From the NCBI RefSeq assembly GCF_003996985.1, contig NZ_RJJX01000015.1, positions 25,867 through 89,866 on the forward strand: DNA of 64,000 nucleotides, read 5' to 3'. Position 1 is the first letter of the stretch. Each line of letters begins with the position of its first letter. Of the stretch, positions 26,182 to 34,874 are shown in pieces. Source of the stretch: Ancylomarina longa (GTDB lineage: Bacteria; Bacteroidota; Bacteroidia; Bacteroidales; Marinifilaceae). The translations under genes were made by a program, and so were the position numbers. The notes under the pieces are model-generated. The model saw only the letters and a program-made list of their open reading frames with translations. It was not told the origin of the DNA and did not search any database.

Positions 26182-26958
26182 ATGATCCAAGGTATAATCA
26201 GATTTTTATTGCAAATATTTCCTCGTCCTTTCTTGATCAGGATGAGTTTATTAATGAATCGTTTTGTAGCCATATTTTTAATTGGGAATAAAGTGGAATG
26301 TCCGGTTTGCGGTGGACATTTTCGCAAATTTTTGCCTTACGGATATACCAAACAAACCGGAAGAGAAAACGCTCTTTGTCCCAAGTGCCTTTCTTTGGAA
26401 CGCCATCGCTTAATGTGGTTGTTTTTGAAGGCTAAGACTGATTTTTTTAATCAGAAATTGAAAGTTCTGCATATTGCTCCGGAACAGTGTTTCTACAAGC
26501 GCTTCAGAAAATTGCCAAACCTCGATTATACTACGGCGGATTTGGAATCTCCAATTGCTGACGTCCATTTCGATGTTCAGGAAATTCCTTTCGAAAAAGA
26601 ATCCTACGATGTAGTCATCTGCAATCATGTGTTGGAACATGTGGCAGATGATAAAAAAGCGATGAGTGAGATTTATCGGGTATTGAAACCAAGTGGATTT
26701 GCAATTTTACAAGTTCCGATGGATACCGATAATCCGAATACGATGGAAGATCCATCGGTAACAGATCCTAAGGAAAGGGAAAGACTATACCGCCAAAAAG
26801 ATCATGTGCGTTTGTATGGTTTGGATTATGCCGATAAATTGAAAGCTGTTGGCTTTACGGTGAATGCCAGCGCATATGCCGAGGAATTAAATGCTGATTT
26901 GGCAAATAAGTATCGTTTACCAATGAAGGAAATTTTCTATTACAATCAAAAATTATAA
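26182..26958 (+). CDS. SAM-dependent methyltransferase with N-terminal zinc-ribbon-like motif
   Basis: 258 residues. Near residue 40 are two CxxC pairs, VECPVCGGHF and ALCPKCLSLERHR, which look like a zinc ribbon. A class I methyltransferase fold follows, with VLHIAPEQCFYKRF, DVQEIPFEKESYDVVICNHV, LEHVADDKKAMSEIYRVLKP and GFAILQVPMD. The acceptor is probably a glycan or lipid intermediate, judged only by the flanking glycosyltransferases. A gap of 1 bp to the next gene suggests translational coupling. Confidence 0.83.
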   Translation: MIQGIIRFLLQIFPRPFLIRMSLLMNRFVAIFLIGNKVECPVCGGHFRKFLPYGYTKQTGRENALCPKCLSLERHRLMWLFLKAKTDFFNQKLKVLHIAPEQCFYKRFRKLPNLDYTTADLESPIADVHFDVQEIPFEKESYDVVICNHVLEHVADDKKAMSEIYRVLKPSGFAILQVPMDTDNPNTMEDPSVTDPKERERLYRQKDHVRLYGLDYADKLKAVGFTVNASAYAEELNADLANKYRLPMKEIFYYNQKL

Positions 26959-26959
26959 G

Positions 26960-27970
26960 ATGACCGAAGAATTAAAGTTTTCGATTATCATTCCGGTTTA
27001 TAATCGTCCGGATGAAATGAAGGAGTTGTTGGACAGCTTGGCTGCTCAAACCAATAAAGACTTTGAGTTGGTTGTGGTGGAAGATGGTTCTGCAATTAGA
27101 AGTGAGGAGCTTTGTAAATCCTACGAGGATCGTATAAATATCTCCTATTATTATAAAGAAAATGAAGGCCCCAGTATTGGTAGAAATTATGGTTTGGCCA
27201 GAGCAAAAGGGAATTTTTACCTGTTTTTCGATTCCGATTGCATTTTACCACCACACTATATGGAAACTATTCATAAGGAACTTTCCGAGAATTTTGTGGA
27301 TTGTTACGGCGGTCCGGATGGTGCCATGGATGATTTTTCGGATTTTCAGAAAGCTGTTTCCTATGCCATGACATCTTTTTTTACCACCGGAGGAATCCGG
27401 GGAGGGAAGAAGCAGGTGCATCAGTTTCATCCCAGAAGTTTCAATTTGGGTTTTTCTAAAAAGGTTTATGAAGATACGGGTGGATTTCCTGTTACCAGAA
27501 TGCACCCGGGCGAAGATATGGTTTTTGCTATCGAGGTAATTAAACGTGGATTTGAGACTCGTTTGGTGCGGGATGCATACGTATTTCACAAACGGAGAAT
27601 ATCCTTCAAAAAATTCTACAAACAGGTGTTTGGCTTTGGCAAAACCAGATACATCATATCAAAACATTACCCGGAGACATTTAAGATCTTCTTCTTGTTT
27701 CCATCCATATTTGCAATAGGAACAATAGGAGCATTAATCTTGGGTGTTGCTATACGATCCTTATTTGCCTATCCTGTTTTTCTCTTTGCATTTTTGGTAT
27801 TCGCCGATGCACTAACAAAGTACAAATCGCTTAAAGTTGCGTTCCTTGCTTTACTGTCTAGTTTTGTTCAGTTATTTGGCTATGGAATTGGTTTTATAGA
27901 TGCTGTGTGGAAGCATAAAGTGTTAGGCAAAGATGAGTTTGGTGTTTTTGGCAAAGGATTTTACGAATAG
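26960..27970 (+). CDS. Family 2 glycosyltransferase
   Basis: 336 residues. The GT-A domain opens FSIIIPVYNRPDEMKELLDS, with VVVEDGS, NEGPSIGRNYGLARAKG and the metal-binding YLFFDSDCILPPHY. PRSFNLGFSKKVYEDTGGF and HPGEDMVFAIEV provide the acceptor/catalytic region. The C-terminus has hydrophobic segments (about 240-262 and 268-300). It is the last gene of the cluster, followed at once by a degenerate 21-bp repeat array. The product may be a surface glycan or glycolipid. Confidence 0.88.
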   Translation: MTEELKFSIIIPVYNRPDEMKELLDSLAAQTNKDFELVVVEDGSAIRSEELCKSYEDRINISYYYKENEGPSIGRNYGLARAKGNFYLFFDSDCILPPHYMETIHKELSENFVDCYGGPDGAMDDFSDFQKAVSYAMTSFFTTGGIRGGKKQVHQFHPRSFNLGFSKKVYEDTGGFPVTRMHPGEDMVFAIEVIKRGFETRLVRDAYVFHKRRISFKKFYKQVFGFGKTRYIISKHYPETFKIFFLFPSIFAIGTIGALILGVAIRSLFAYPVFLFAFLVFADALTKYKSLKVAFLALLSSFVQLFGYGIGFIDAVWKHKVLGKDEFGVFGKGFYE

Positions 27971-27999
27971 CGTTATGGAATGGGGTATATTACCCTAAA

Positions 28000-28300
28000 T
28001 TTGAGGTTCCGAACCTAAAATTTTACGTCCCCTAAGGCTTCCGTTGAGGTTCGGAACCCCAAATTATCGGTTGCCGACCCTTCTGTTTAGGTTCGTTATA
28101 TTTCCGTTTCCGTTCCCGAACCTTTCGTTGTAGTTTGCTAGTCTAATTTTGAGGTTGGGAACCTGAAATTTTACATGCCCAAAGCATTCTGTTGGGGAGA
28201 AAGACCGCATAACTTCGCTTCCTAAGTCCAAAATTTCGGTTAGCTAAGCCAAATGCTTTGGTAAATAAGCGAAGCATTTCGATACAGAACCATACGGTTT
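28000..28300. repeat. Degenerate 21-bp-period array after the glycosyltransferase cluster (about 14 units)
   Basis: Units aligned on a core like TTTGAGGTTCCGAACC begin at 28000, 28021, 28043, 28064, 28085, 28106, 28127, 28148, 28169 and 28191, then less clearly to about 28300. Steps are 21 bp with two 22s. Many units contain small palindromes (GGTTCCGAACC, GGTTCGGAACC, GGTTGGGAACC). The sequence is unrelated to the CTGTTAT arrays but the period is the same. It occupies most of the 575-bp gap, and no gene was found there. Confidence 0.75.
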
Positions 28301-28545
28301 CTATTACAAAGCCAATACCTGCAAAAATAGAGCTCTAATTGCTAACAATAAAATACAAGCTGACAGATACTGTGATTAAATCCTAATAGATTTTAATATT
28401 CTTCTTCAAATTCGAGAATAATCAACCTATTGAATTAAAAACAAAATATTCAGAATGTTACCTCACTTATAACACCTTATTGACTATCTATTCTACCACC
28501 TATATTCCTAAAATTCAATTTAATTTCTTTTTTTTGATCGTTTGA

Positions 28546-30882
28546 CTATAAACGATTTAATTCACTCTCGCTAGCTGATTTCTTTCGAATTTTTCCTTTA
28601 AAATCATTAAAATTGTATTTGATTGAAATTCTTACCCAAGAGCTGTCAAAGTCGTAAATTGCTCCTGACATAATATTACCGTAAATGTCTTTATATGCAC
28701 TATCCGATGAATTTAGAATGTCATTTGCCAATAGTCCTACATTCAGTTTTTTATCAAAGAATGAAGTATTCATTCCTACTGATAGTTTGTATACATTATC
28801 CCAATCTGTCATTAAATCTTTCTTGCTACTCATATACCAAAAATTCATAAAAACAGTTGTTCTGTTAGTAATAGAATAATCATTGTTAGCTTGGAAATAC
28901 CAAGATGCTTTTCTGATTTTTCTGATCTCTCCCAAGTAAGGAATATCAATAAAGGGTTTTTCTCCTCCCAAACTAAGGGTGCTGTTAAACTTTTTTCCGG
29001 AATAACTGTAATCAATATTTGCAGAAAGATATTCCGCTTTATCAATGTTTACAGGTGTGTATTTCACGATATCCGGGTTACCTTTATCATTAATAGCACC
29101 CATGATGCGAGCATTTTTTTCATTCGAGTAAGTTAGGTTTACTGATAATCGACGAAACAAGTTTAACGAAAGGTCCAGGTTATGGCTAATTGTTGGTTTT
29201 AGGCTTGGATTCCCAACACTATAGGACAGAGAATCTAAATAGGTGACATCTGTACTCAACTCACTAAACCTGGGACGATCAATTTTTTTAGAGTAGCTGA
29301 GTGTAAGATCCAATTGATCCGAGAATTTTTTATTGATTAAAAAAGAAGGAAACCAATTGCCATAAGTGGAATCTAAAACGCTTGTTCCACTAGAACTTAT
29401 GTCTGTGTTGGTGTATTCGTAGCGAAGTCCTCCTTTTAGGTTTGCCCGTTTAAATTTTCGGTTTAATGTAAAATAAGCTGCTGTTATTCGGTCATTAATT
29501 TTATCTTCGGTATTGTAATTTTCCGAATTTGAATCTTTATCTGTTGAAATGGATTTTCCATTATTTTTTACTTTTGATAGTTTTATTCCTGATTGTAAAT
29601 TCACAAATTTGAAAATAGGTGTTTGGTAATCTACTTTTCCGCTATAGATATCGTAATCATTCCTGTTGTTGAGTAATGTTTTTAAATCAGAATTGGTTGT
29701 GAGATTTTTTTCGTTAATGTCTTCCCTTGATTTATCCTTATTTTTGGAATAATCTGCTACAAGCGATAGGGAACGAAGACTGTCAATTTTGAACTCATAA
29801 TTCAGATTGTAGGTTTCTAAATCATTATTTTCAAGGGTGCTTGCAAGTATGTTACGCAAGCGTTCCTCTTCGTCTGTTTTAGTAATGCTCTGATCAGCGT
29901 CAGAATCTAAATTATCTTCCTTCGAAAAGTAGGAATACTGAAAGCCAAGGTTGTGTTTGGCACCAATCTCCTGGTTGATACTTGCAAACAGGTTATGACT
30001 TAAAGAGTGGGCTTGTATTATTGAGTGTTTTCTGTTTTCGATGATATAGTTTTCCTGAGTATTGATTTCGTATGCATCCTTGTAGCTTTTATATTTGTAA
30101 TCGGTATAAGAATAATTGATGAAACTTGTTGTTTTGCCTATTTTATTCCCCAATTGAATTCCATTGGAAGTACTATACTTTCTGGCAAGATAAGAACGAT
30201 GGTACAGTTGGAGATTAATTTTATCTTTTGTGATTTTCTTTGTTTTGATCCGCACTACTGCTTTCCCCGATGCACTATACTCTGCCGAAGGATTGCGATC
30301 AATTTCTATGCTGGCAATATCATCAGACTGAAGACTTTCAATTTCTGCTTTGTTTTTAACTTCTCGATTGTTTATAAATACAATGGGAGTGCCTTTCCCT
30401 AGCACAGAAATGTTATTATTATTATCCACAATTAATCCCGGAGATCTTTTCAGAGCATCAAAAAGGTCGCCGGCCTGACTGAGCGAAGTACCTTTTACAT
30501 TTATGACTAAGAGTCCTTCAACCTGTCTAAAGGTCGGGCGTTTTGCTCTTACAATTACTTCTTTCAATTCCAGGTTTTTCATTTGAATTGTGCCAATATC
30601 AATTGAAGAGTTTTGCCTGAAATCAATTGGTTTCGTTATAGTCTGATAACCCACGCAGGAGATTTGCAATAAACATTTATCCACTTTAAGATTGGGAAAT
30701 TCAAAATAACCATCCATAAAAGCTCCGCCGGTTAGGATACTGGAATCTTGCGATGAAAGAATGGCTGCGGTGAAGTATTCGAGAGCTTGGTTGTGGTTTT
30801 GTATTTTGCCTTTTAAACTTGCTGCATTTACAACAATGCTTAAAATTATTATTAGAAGGCTAAGTGTCGTTTTTTTTATCAT
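28546..30882 (-). CDS. TonB-dependent-receptor-like outer-membrane protein (outer membrane beta-barrel family)
   Basis: 778 residues from the preferred ATG at 30882, where a clear signal peptide begins (MIKKTTLSLLIIILSIVVNA); an upstream in-frame ATG would add 38 unlikely residues. Residues about 20-100 form a carboxypeptidase-regulatory-like domain (FPNLKVDKCLLQISCVGYQT), then a plug (LFDALKRSPGLIVDNNNNIS and PIVFINNREV), then a long barrel with strands such as LSLSYSKKIDRPRFSELS. This is the OMP_b-brl_3 architecture. No SusD partner is adjacent, so the ligand is unknown. Its upstream region has an unusual ATTAGA dyad cluster. Confidence 0.85.
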   Translation of the reverse strand: MIKKTTLSLLIIILSIVVNAASLKGKIQNHNQALEYFTAAILSSQDSSILTGGAFMDGYFEFPNLKVDKCLLQISCVGYQTITKPIDFRQNSSIDIGTIQMKNLELKEVIVRAKRPTFRQVEGLLVINVKGTSLSQAGDLFDALKRSPGLIVDNNNNISVLGKGTPIVFINNREVKNKAEIESLQSDDIASIEIDRNPSAEYSASGKAVVRIKTKKITKDKINLQLYHRSYLARKYSTSNGIQLGNKIGKTTSFINYSYTDYKYKSYKDAYEINTQENYIIENRKHSIIQAHSLSHNLFASINQEIGAKHNLGFQYSYFSKEDNLDSDADQSITKTDEEERLRNILASTLENNDLETYNLNYEFKIDSLRSLSLVADYSKNKDKSREDINEKNLTTNSDLKTLLNNRNDYDIYSGKVDYQTPIFKFVNLQSGIKLSKVKNNGKSISTDKDSNSENYNTEDKINDRITAAYFTLNRKFKRANLKGGLRYEYTNTDISSSGTSVLDSTYGNWFPSFLINKKFSDQLDLTLSYSKKIDRPRFSELSTDVTYLDSLSYSVGNPSLKPTISHNLDLSLNLFRRLSVNLTYSNEKNARIMGAINDKGNPDIVKYTPVNIDKAEYLSANIDYSYSGKKFNSTLSLGGEKPFIDIPYLGEIRKIRKASWYFQANNDYSITNRTTVFMNFWYMSSKKDLMTDWDNVYKLSVGMNTSFFDKKLNVGLLANDILNSSDSAYKDIYGNIMSGAIYDFDSSWVRISIKYNFNDFKGKIRKKSASESELNRL

Positions 30883-31061
30883 ATTACTGAGTTTAATAAT
30901 ACTATGACGGTAGAGAAGCTTTATTGTTACAACCTGATCTTTAGAGTTAATACCCTTGCAGTTATTGTTATTATTTTGAGGTGTACCAAACAGCACAATA
31001 AAACTTTACTTTTTAGAAATTTAATTCCGCCTTAAAACTAAAATATGAAACCCATAAAAAC

Positions 31062-31551
31062 GATTAGTTTTCTAATTGCTTCTGATTAGAAATCTAATCA
31101 AATGGCAAGCTGTTTTCTAATCGATAATGAATGAACCATTCCTTTCAAGGGAAAATATATTCTGATAATAAAACCAAAGAGATGATCTACAAAGAGTGTT
31201 TTAATTTAAGACTTTTGGAGGTCGAAAAATCTTTTCAAGACACTGATATATCAATAAGTAGAGGTTTGAGATACCTCACTTTGTTCTGGATTTACAGCAA
31301 TTGGAAATAGACATGTTTAAGGAATCTTCATTATTCTAATTACGTGATTAGATTTCTACTGCAATCTGATTAGAAAAATGGAACTATTTTGATTAGAAAG
31401 GAAAGGACTTTTTATAAAAAAAAATACAATTTAGAATTGTTCTAATAAAAAAGCATTATTCTTTTATGAAATTAAGTTTTGATGTTTTTAGCCGATGACC
31501 AAATTGTGTGTGATGTTAATTTAAAATTAGTCTAATTTATTTATGTCTAAT
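31062..31551. promoter_or_regulatory. Cluster of ATTAGA/TCTAAT dyads
   Basis: At least nine copies of the half-site ATTAG(A) or its complement occur in 490 bp, several as dyads: 31063-31076 (ATTAG-N4-CTAAT), 31083-31100 (TGATTAGA-AA-TCTAATCA), 31335-31352 (TCTAAT-N6-ATTAGA), 31431-31445 (TTAGAA-N3-TTCTAA), 31524-31538 (AAATTAG-T-CTAATTT), with single sites at 31115, 31367, 31390 and 31546. They lie 180-670 bp upstream of the beta-barrel gene start, in a 797-bp gap with no gene. Confidence 0.5.
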
Positions 31552-31667
31552 TTTCTTATTCTAGTATGATGGAAGTTATAGGTAGTTTTAAATTTCTGAT
31601 GGGTATAATTTTATCTGTTGCATTCAACAGACAGCTACCCTATATATTTCTTTTAAAATAATAGAAC

Positions 31668-31692
31668 AAAAAAAGAGGCTTAAGCCTCCTTT
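31668..31692 (-). terminator. Terminator overlapping the miaA stop codon
   Basis: GAGGC (31675-31679) and GCCTC (31684-31688) form the stem; the loop TTAA contains the miaA stop codon, and A7 (31668-31674) gives the U-run on the minus strand. Confidence 0.75.
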
Positions 31693-32591
31693 TTGATTCT
31701 GTTCTCCAGATATTCCAATATCTCCTTTTCTTGTTTGGGATGAAACCATGTAATTTCGTCGTCCCTGCGAAACCAGGAAAGCTGACGTTTGGCGTATCTT
31801 CGGGAGTTGCGTTTAATTAATTCAATTGCTTTTTCCAGATCAATATTTCCATCGAAGTATTCAAATAATTCTTTATAGCCAACGGTGTTGAGTGAGTTGT
31901 AATGGCGATATTGGTACACAGCCCTGGCTTCATCAACCAAACCTTCTGCTATCATTTGGTCCACACGTAAATTGATTCGATCGTATAATTCTTGTCGATC
32001 GCGATTCAGACCGATTTTTATAATCTTAAAATCGCGTTGCTTACGAGAGTTAGTTCTCAACTCGGAATAAGGTTTTCCGGCCATCAAACAGATTTCAACG
32101 GCATGAATCACTCGCTTGTCATTTTTTAAATCAACCTGATCGTAAAACACAGGGTCGAGTTGCTTTAATTGCATGCGGATTGATTCTATTCCTTCCGTTT
32201 CGTAGCGTGCAAAAATGTCCTTTCTCAGGTCAGGATCTATGGTTGGGATTTCGTCAATACCATTGCAAACAGCATCGATATACATCATGCTGCCGCCAAC
32301 AAGTAATACCTGATCTTTATCCTGAAAAAGATCGGATAATAAGCTAAGCGTTTGTTTCTCGCATTCCCAGCAACTAAAGTAGTCGTGAATGGAATGCGTA
32401 TGGATAAAATGATGTTTTACTGCTTCTAATTGTTCCTTATCGGGAACAGCGGTTCCGATTCTTATTTCCCGATATACTTGCCGACTATCAGAAGAACTTA
32501 TTACGGTTTGGAAATGTTTGGCAATATTAATGCTTAGATCTGTTTTGCCAACACCGGTAGGGCCTAATAGAACAATCAGGGTTTTAGACAT
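31680..32591 (-). CDS. miaA: tRNA dimethylallyltransferase
   Basis: A 303-residue enzyme adding a dimethylallyl group to A37 of tRNAs reading UNN codons. The P-loop is LLGPTGVGKTDLS at residues 8-20. SSSDSRQVYREIRIGTA binds the tRNA/DMAPP, VLLVGGSMMYIDAV matches the family's GGTGLY region, and QLSWFRRDDEITWF is the C-terminal signature. It is the last gene of a minus-strand group with the PRiA4_ORF3-like and acyl-CoA reductase genes, with only 39 bp to the first of these. Confidence 0.96.
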   Translation of the reverse strand: MSKTLIVLLGPTGVGKTDLSINIAKHFQTVISSSDSRQVYREIRIGTAVPDKEQLEAVKHHFIHTHSIHDYFSCWECEKQTLSLLSDLFQDKDQVLLVGGSMMYIDAVCNGIDEIPTIDPDLRKDIFARYETEGIESIRMQLKQLDPVFYDQVDLKNDKRVIHAVEICLMAGKPYSELRTNSRKQRDFKIIKIGLNRDRQELYDRINLRVDQMIAEGLVDEARAVYQYRHYNSLNTVGYKELFEYFDGNIDLEKAIELIKRNSRRYAKRQLSWFRRDDEITWFHPKQEKEILEYLENRIKKEA

Positions 32592-32630
32592 GCTATAATT
32601 TGGGATATACTTTAATTCAAAAAAACCGAT

Positions 32631-33194
32631 TTAGATCAGATCTTCGTAATCGTCGAGATTTTCAAACTCTGGCCCATTATCAAATTCATCATCGAAATCT
32701 GCCAGATAATCATCGGCTGTTTTTTCTTTTTTTGTTTCCAAACCTTCTAACTCCAAACCTTCAAAGTTCTCTGCATCCAGTTGAATTTGAATTGGAGCAT
32801 CGCCTTTGGAAAGTGTACAAATTGGATATTTAGTGTTCGATTTAACAATTCCTTTTTCTACCAGTTGAATATCGAAGAAGCGATTAGAGAAAAAATCGAA
32901 TACATAAACAAGATGAGCTTGTTTTTTTGATGCAAATTCCCGAATCATGGCAACATCCATTGCATAAACATTCATGTTGTCATCTTCTTCTGTGTTCATC
33001 TCGAATAAGGCTATTTCCAGTCCTCGTTGGCCATCTTTGGTAATTTGGTAAAAAGATGCCATTTGCGAATTATCGTAATTAATGGATTTCTGTAAAGTAT
33101 TGTGGAAATCCAAATATGTTTGTTCGTGACCTATCTCAATCTCTCTCACAAAACCATCTACCTCTGAGGAGGTAACTTTAAACTTATAAATCAT
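32631..33194 (-). CDS. PRiA4_ORF3-like ('IS1096 element passenger TnpR') protein
   Basis: A 187-residue acidic protein. The N-terminus MIYKFKVTSSEVDGFVREIE and HLVYVFDFFSNRFFDIQL fit the pRiA4b ORF-3-like fold. The last 40 residues are almost all Asp/Glu/Leu (ADDYLADFDDEFDNGPEFEN). The 'TnpR' name comes from transposon relatives and is misleading: this copy sits in a housekeeping group, 4 bp after the acyl-CoA reductase gene, with no mobile-element features. The function is unknown. Confidence 0.8.
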   Translation of the reverse strand: MIYKFKVTSSEVDGFVREIEIGHEQTYLDFHNTLQKSINYDNSQMASFYQITKDGQRGLEIALFEMNTEEDDNMNVYAMDVAMIREFASKKQAHLVYVFDFFSNRFFDIQLVEKGIVKSNTKYPICTLSKGDAPIQIQLDAENFEGLELEGLETKKEKTADDYLADFDDEFDNGPEFENLDDYEDLI

Positions 33195-33198
33195 CTTA

Positions 33199-34272
33199 TT
33201 AATTAGAATTTAATTGTGTTAAAAAAAGCATGCTATCAACATTATCCGCATAATCCCATAATTCGGGTTCCTGAGCTTTACCGAAAGGAACAGAATTTAT
33301 AAGGGTAGAACCAACAATGCATTGAATTTGTTCTGATTGAAGGCTCAATTTTTCTTCTAACGCCCTAATTTCGGAATAATATTCATAGTAAACAACACCA
33401 ATCGGAGAGGCGATTTCATCCAGTTGTCGGAGTAGTAAAAAGCCATTGTCAAGGTGTTTAATTTGGTTCATTAGTAGCAAGGAACGTTGATAATCGTAAT
33501 TGTTAGCATACTTGCTGTGATTGTTTACGTAGGAATAAGCGTTCCACGTATCAAGCATTTTGGTAAAATCATATCCTTCGGGCACATAGATTTTAGAAAC
33601 ATTTCGACATCCTAAACCAAAATAAAGGAATACATCTTTTCCAAGTGCTTTTGATTCAGCATCGGTTTCCGTACCGTTTAGCACTGCTATGGAATTACGA
33701 TTCTTGCGAATGATATGGGGATATTTTTGAAAGTAGGTTTCGAAATATCTTGCTGAATTATTACTGCCGGTTGCAATGATAGCATCGAATTGGCTTTTGC
33801 CAGTTAAGCGTTCTGTTTCAAAGTGAATGAGTTGTTTAAACTCCGGATGGATAGCAATTAACAGGTCTGCCACAAAATTGAGCAGTTGATTATCCTTAGA
33901 AGATAATTTTCCAATAAAGTGATGACCAGCCATCAGTACGCAAAGCATATCGTGGAATCCTACCATTGGGATATTTCCAGCCATGATTACAGCTACTTTC
34001 AGGTTGGTGTTTTTATTAGCAATGGAATATTTGTTGATCCATTGATGAATTTTATCTTCTTGCAGAAATTCAATAATTCCTTTTATTGAAAATTGAACAT
34101 TTTCTGTCGTGAACCAAAGGTTCTCCGTAGAAATGTTTTTTAATAAGCTTTTAAAATTTTCGTAAAAAGAAGCATTTAAAGTATGCTCTTTTCGAGTAGC
34201 TTCAGCAGTTGAAAATTGTTGTAAAAAGCTTCCTAATTTTACAAATGCATGGATTCTTTCATTCAGTTTCAT
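33199..34272 (-). CDS. Acyl-CoA reductase (LuxC-like)
   Basis: A 357-residue protein of the aldehyde-dehydrogenase-fold LuxC family. VAVIMAGNIPMVGFHDMLCV matches the nucleotide-binding region, DAIIATGSNNSARYFETYF follows, and KDVFLYFGLGCRNVSKIYVP carries the cysteine that would form the acyl-thioester. In Bacteroidota such genes commonly accompany the PRiA4_ORF3-like gene, as here. It probably reduces an acyl-CoA/ACP to an aldehyde; the pathway is unclear. A -7 box TATCTTTG on the minus strand (34487-34494) may drive it. Confidence 0.85.
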   Translation of the reverse strand: MKLNERIHAFVKLGSFLQQFSTAEATRKEHTLNASFYENFKSLLKNISTENLWFTTENVQFSIKGIIEFLQEDKIHQWINKYSIANKNTNLKVAVIMAGNIPMVGFHDMLCVLMAGHHFIGKLSSKDNQLLNFVADLLIAIHPEFKQLIHFETERLTGKSQFDAIIATGSNNSARYFETYFQKYPHIIRKNRNSIAVLNGTETDAESKALGKDVFLYFGLGCRNVSKIYVPEGYDFTKMLDTWNAYSYVNNHSKYANNYDYQRSLLLMNQIKHLDNGFLLLRQLDEIASPIGVVYYEYYSEIRALEEKLSLQSEQIQCIVGSTLINSVPFGKAQEPELWDYADNVDSMLFLTQLNSN

Positions 34273-34517
34273 GTGTTATAATTTTCTTGTTAAGGCTACA
34301 TGTAAGCCGTAAGTAAATTTAAACCTTTCACCAGGTGTAATTTTAGCTATTAAATTTACATGCTCGTTTCATGTTTTTTATTTTATCAGAGCTACATACA
34401 CGATTCGTTTGTTCCTATTAAATGCAATTTCCAGAAAGTTTTGATCCCTGGAAATTCGATGAGGTTTTGTGTTAAATAAATTCCGACAAAGATATAAATA
34501 AGAACAAAATATAAGAA

Positions 34518-34874
34518 TTAGACCGTAGGAAAAGAGGATGTGTTGATTATATGGAGCAGGTAAGGTGTGATGAGACTGGCAAACGATAGTATTAGTAATA
34601 GTTTCAGTGCTTTACTTCCCCATGTGAAATGGTATTTCAGATCCAGAAAGAATAACAAAACAAGCAACAATATTGGTATTAACGCGGGAAAGGTTTGAAT
34701 TGATTCCCAAATTTTTCCTTGTAGTAAATATACTATTGCTCGTTGAAAACCACAGCCCGGACACGAAAATCCAAAATGCTTTTGAAAAGTACATGTTAAA
34801 CTGTTTTGTTCTAGCCATTGTAAAAATCTATGCCACATGATCGGAATTTTCCCAAATAGATGTTTGTGAGACAA
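34518..34874 (-). CDS. DUF2752 membrane protein
   Basis: A 118-residue protein. HFGFSCPGCGFQRAIVYLLQ is the DUF2752 signature (CPxCGxxRA); two hydrophobic segments follow (about 62-78 and 88-108). The function is unknown. The ATG at 34874 falls at the very edge of repeat copy B (starts 34873), so the native 5' region may have been replaced by the repeat; an internal ATG at 34838 (MWHRFLQWLEQ) is an equally good start. Confidence 0.8.
   Translation of the reverse strand: MSHKHLFGKIPIMWHRFLQWLEQNSLTCTFQKHFGFSCPGCGFQRAIVYLLQGKIWESIQTFPALIPILLLVLLFFLDLKYHFTWGSKALKLLLILSFASLITPYLLHIINTSSFPTV

Noticed and set aside
32631-33194. Mobile-element gene (TnpR name)
   Set aside because: The family label is historical; the gene is in a compact housekeeping group with no terminal repeats or transposase.
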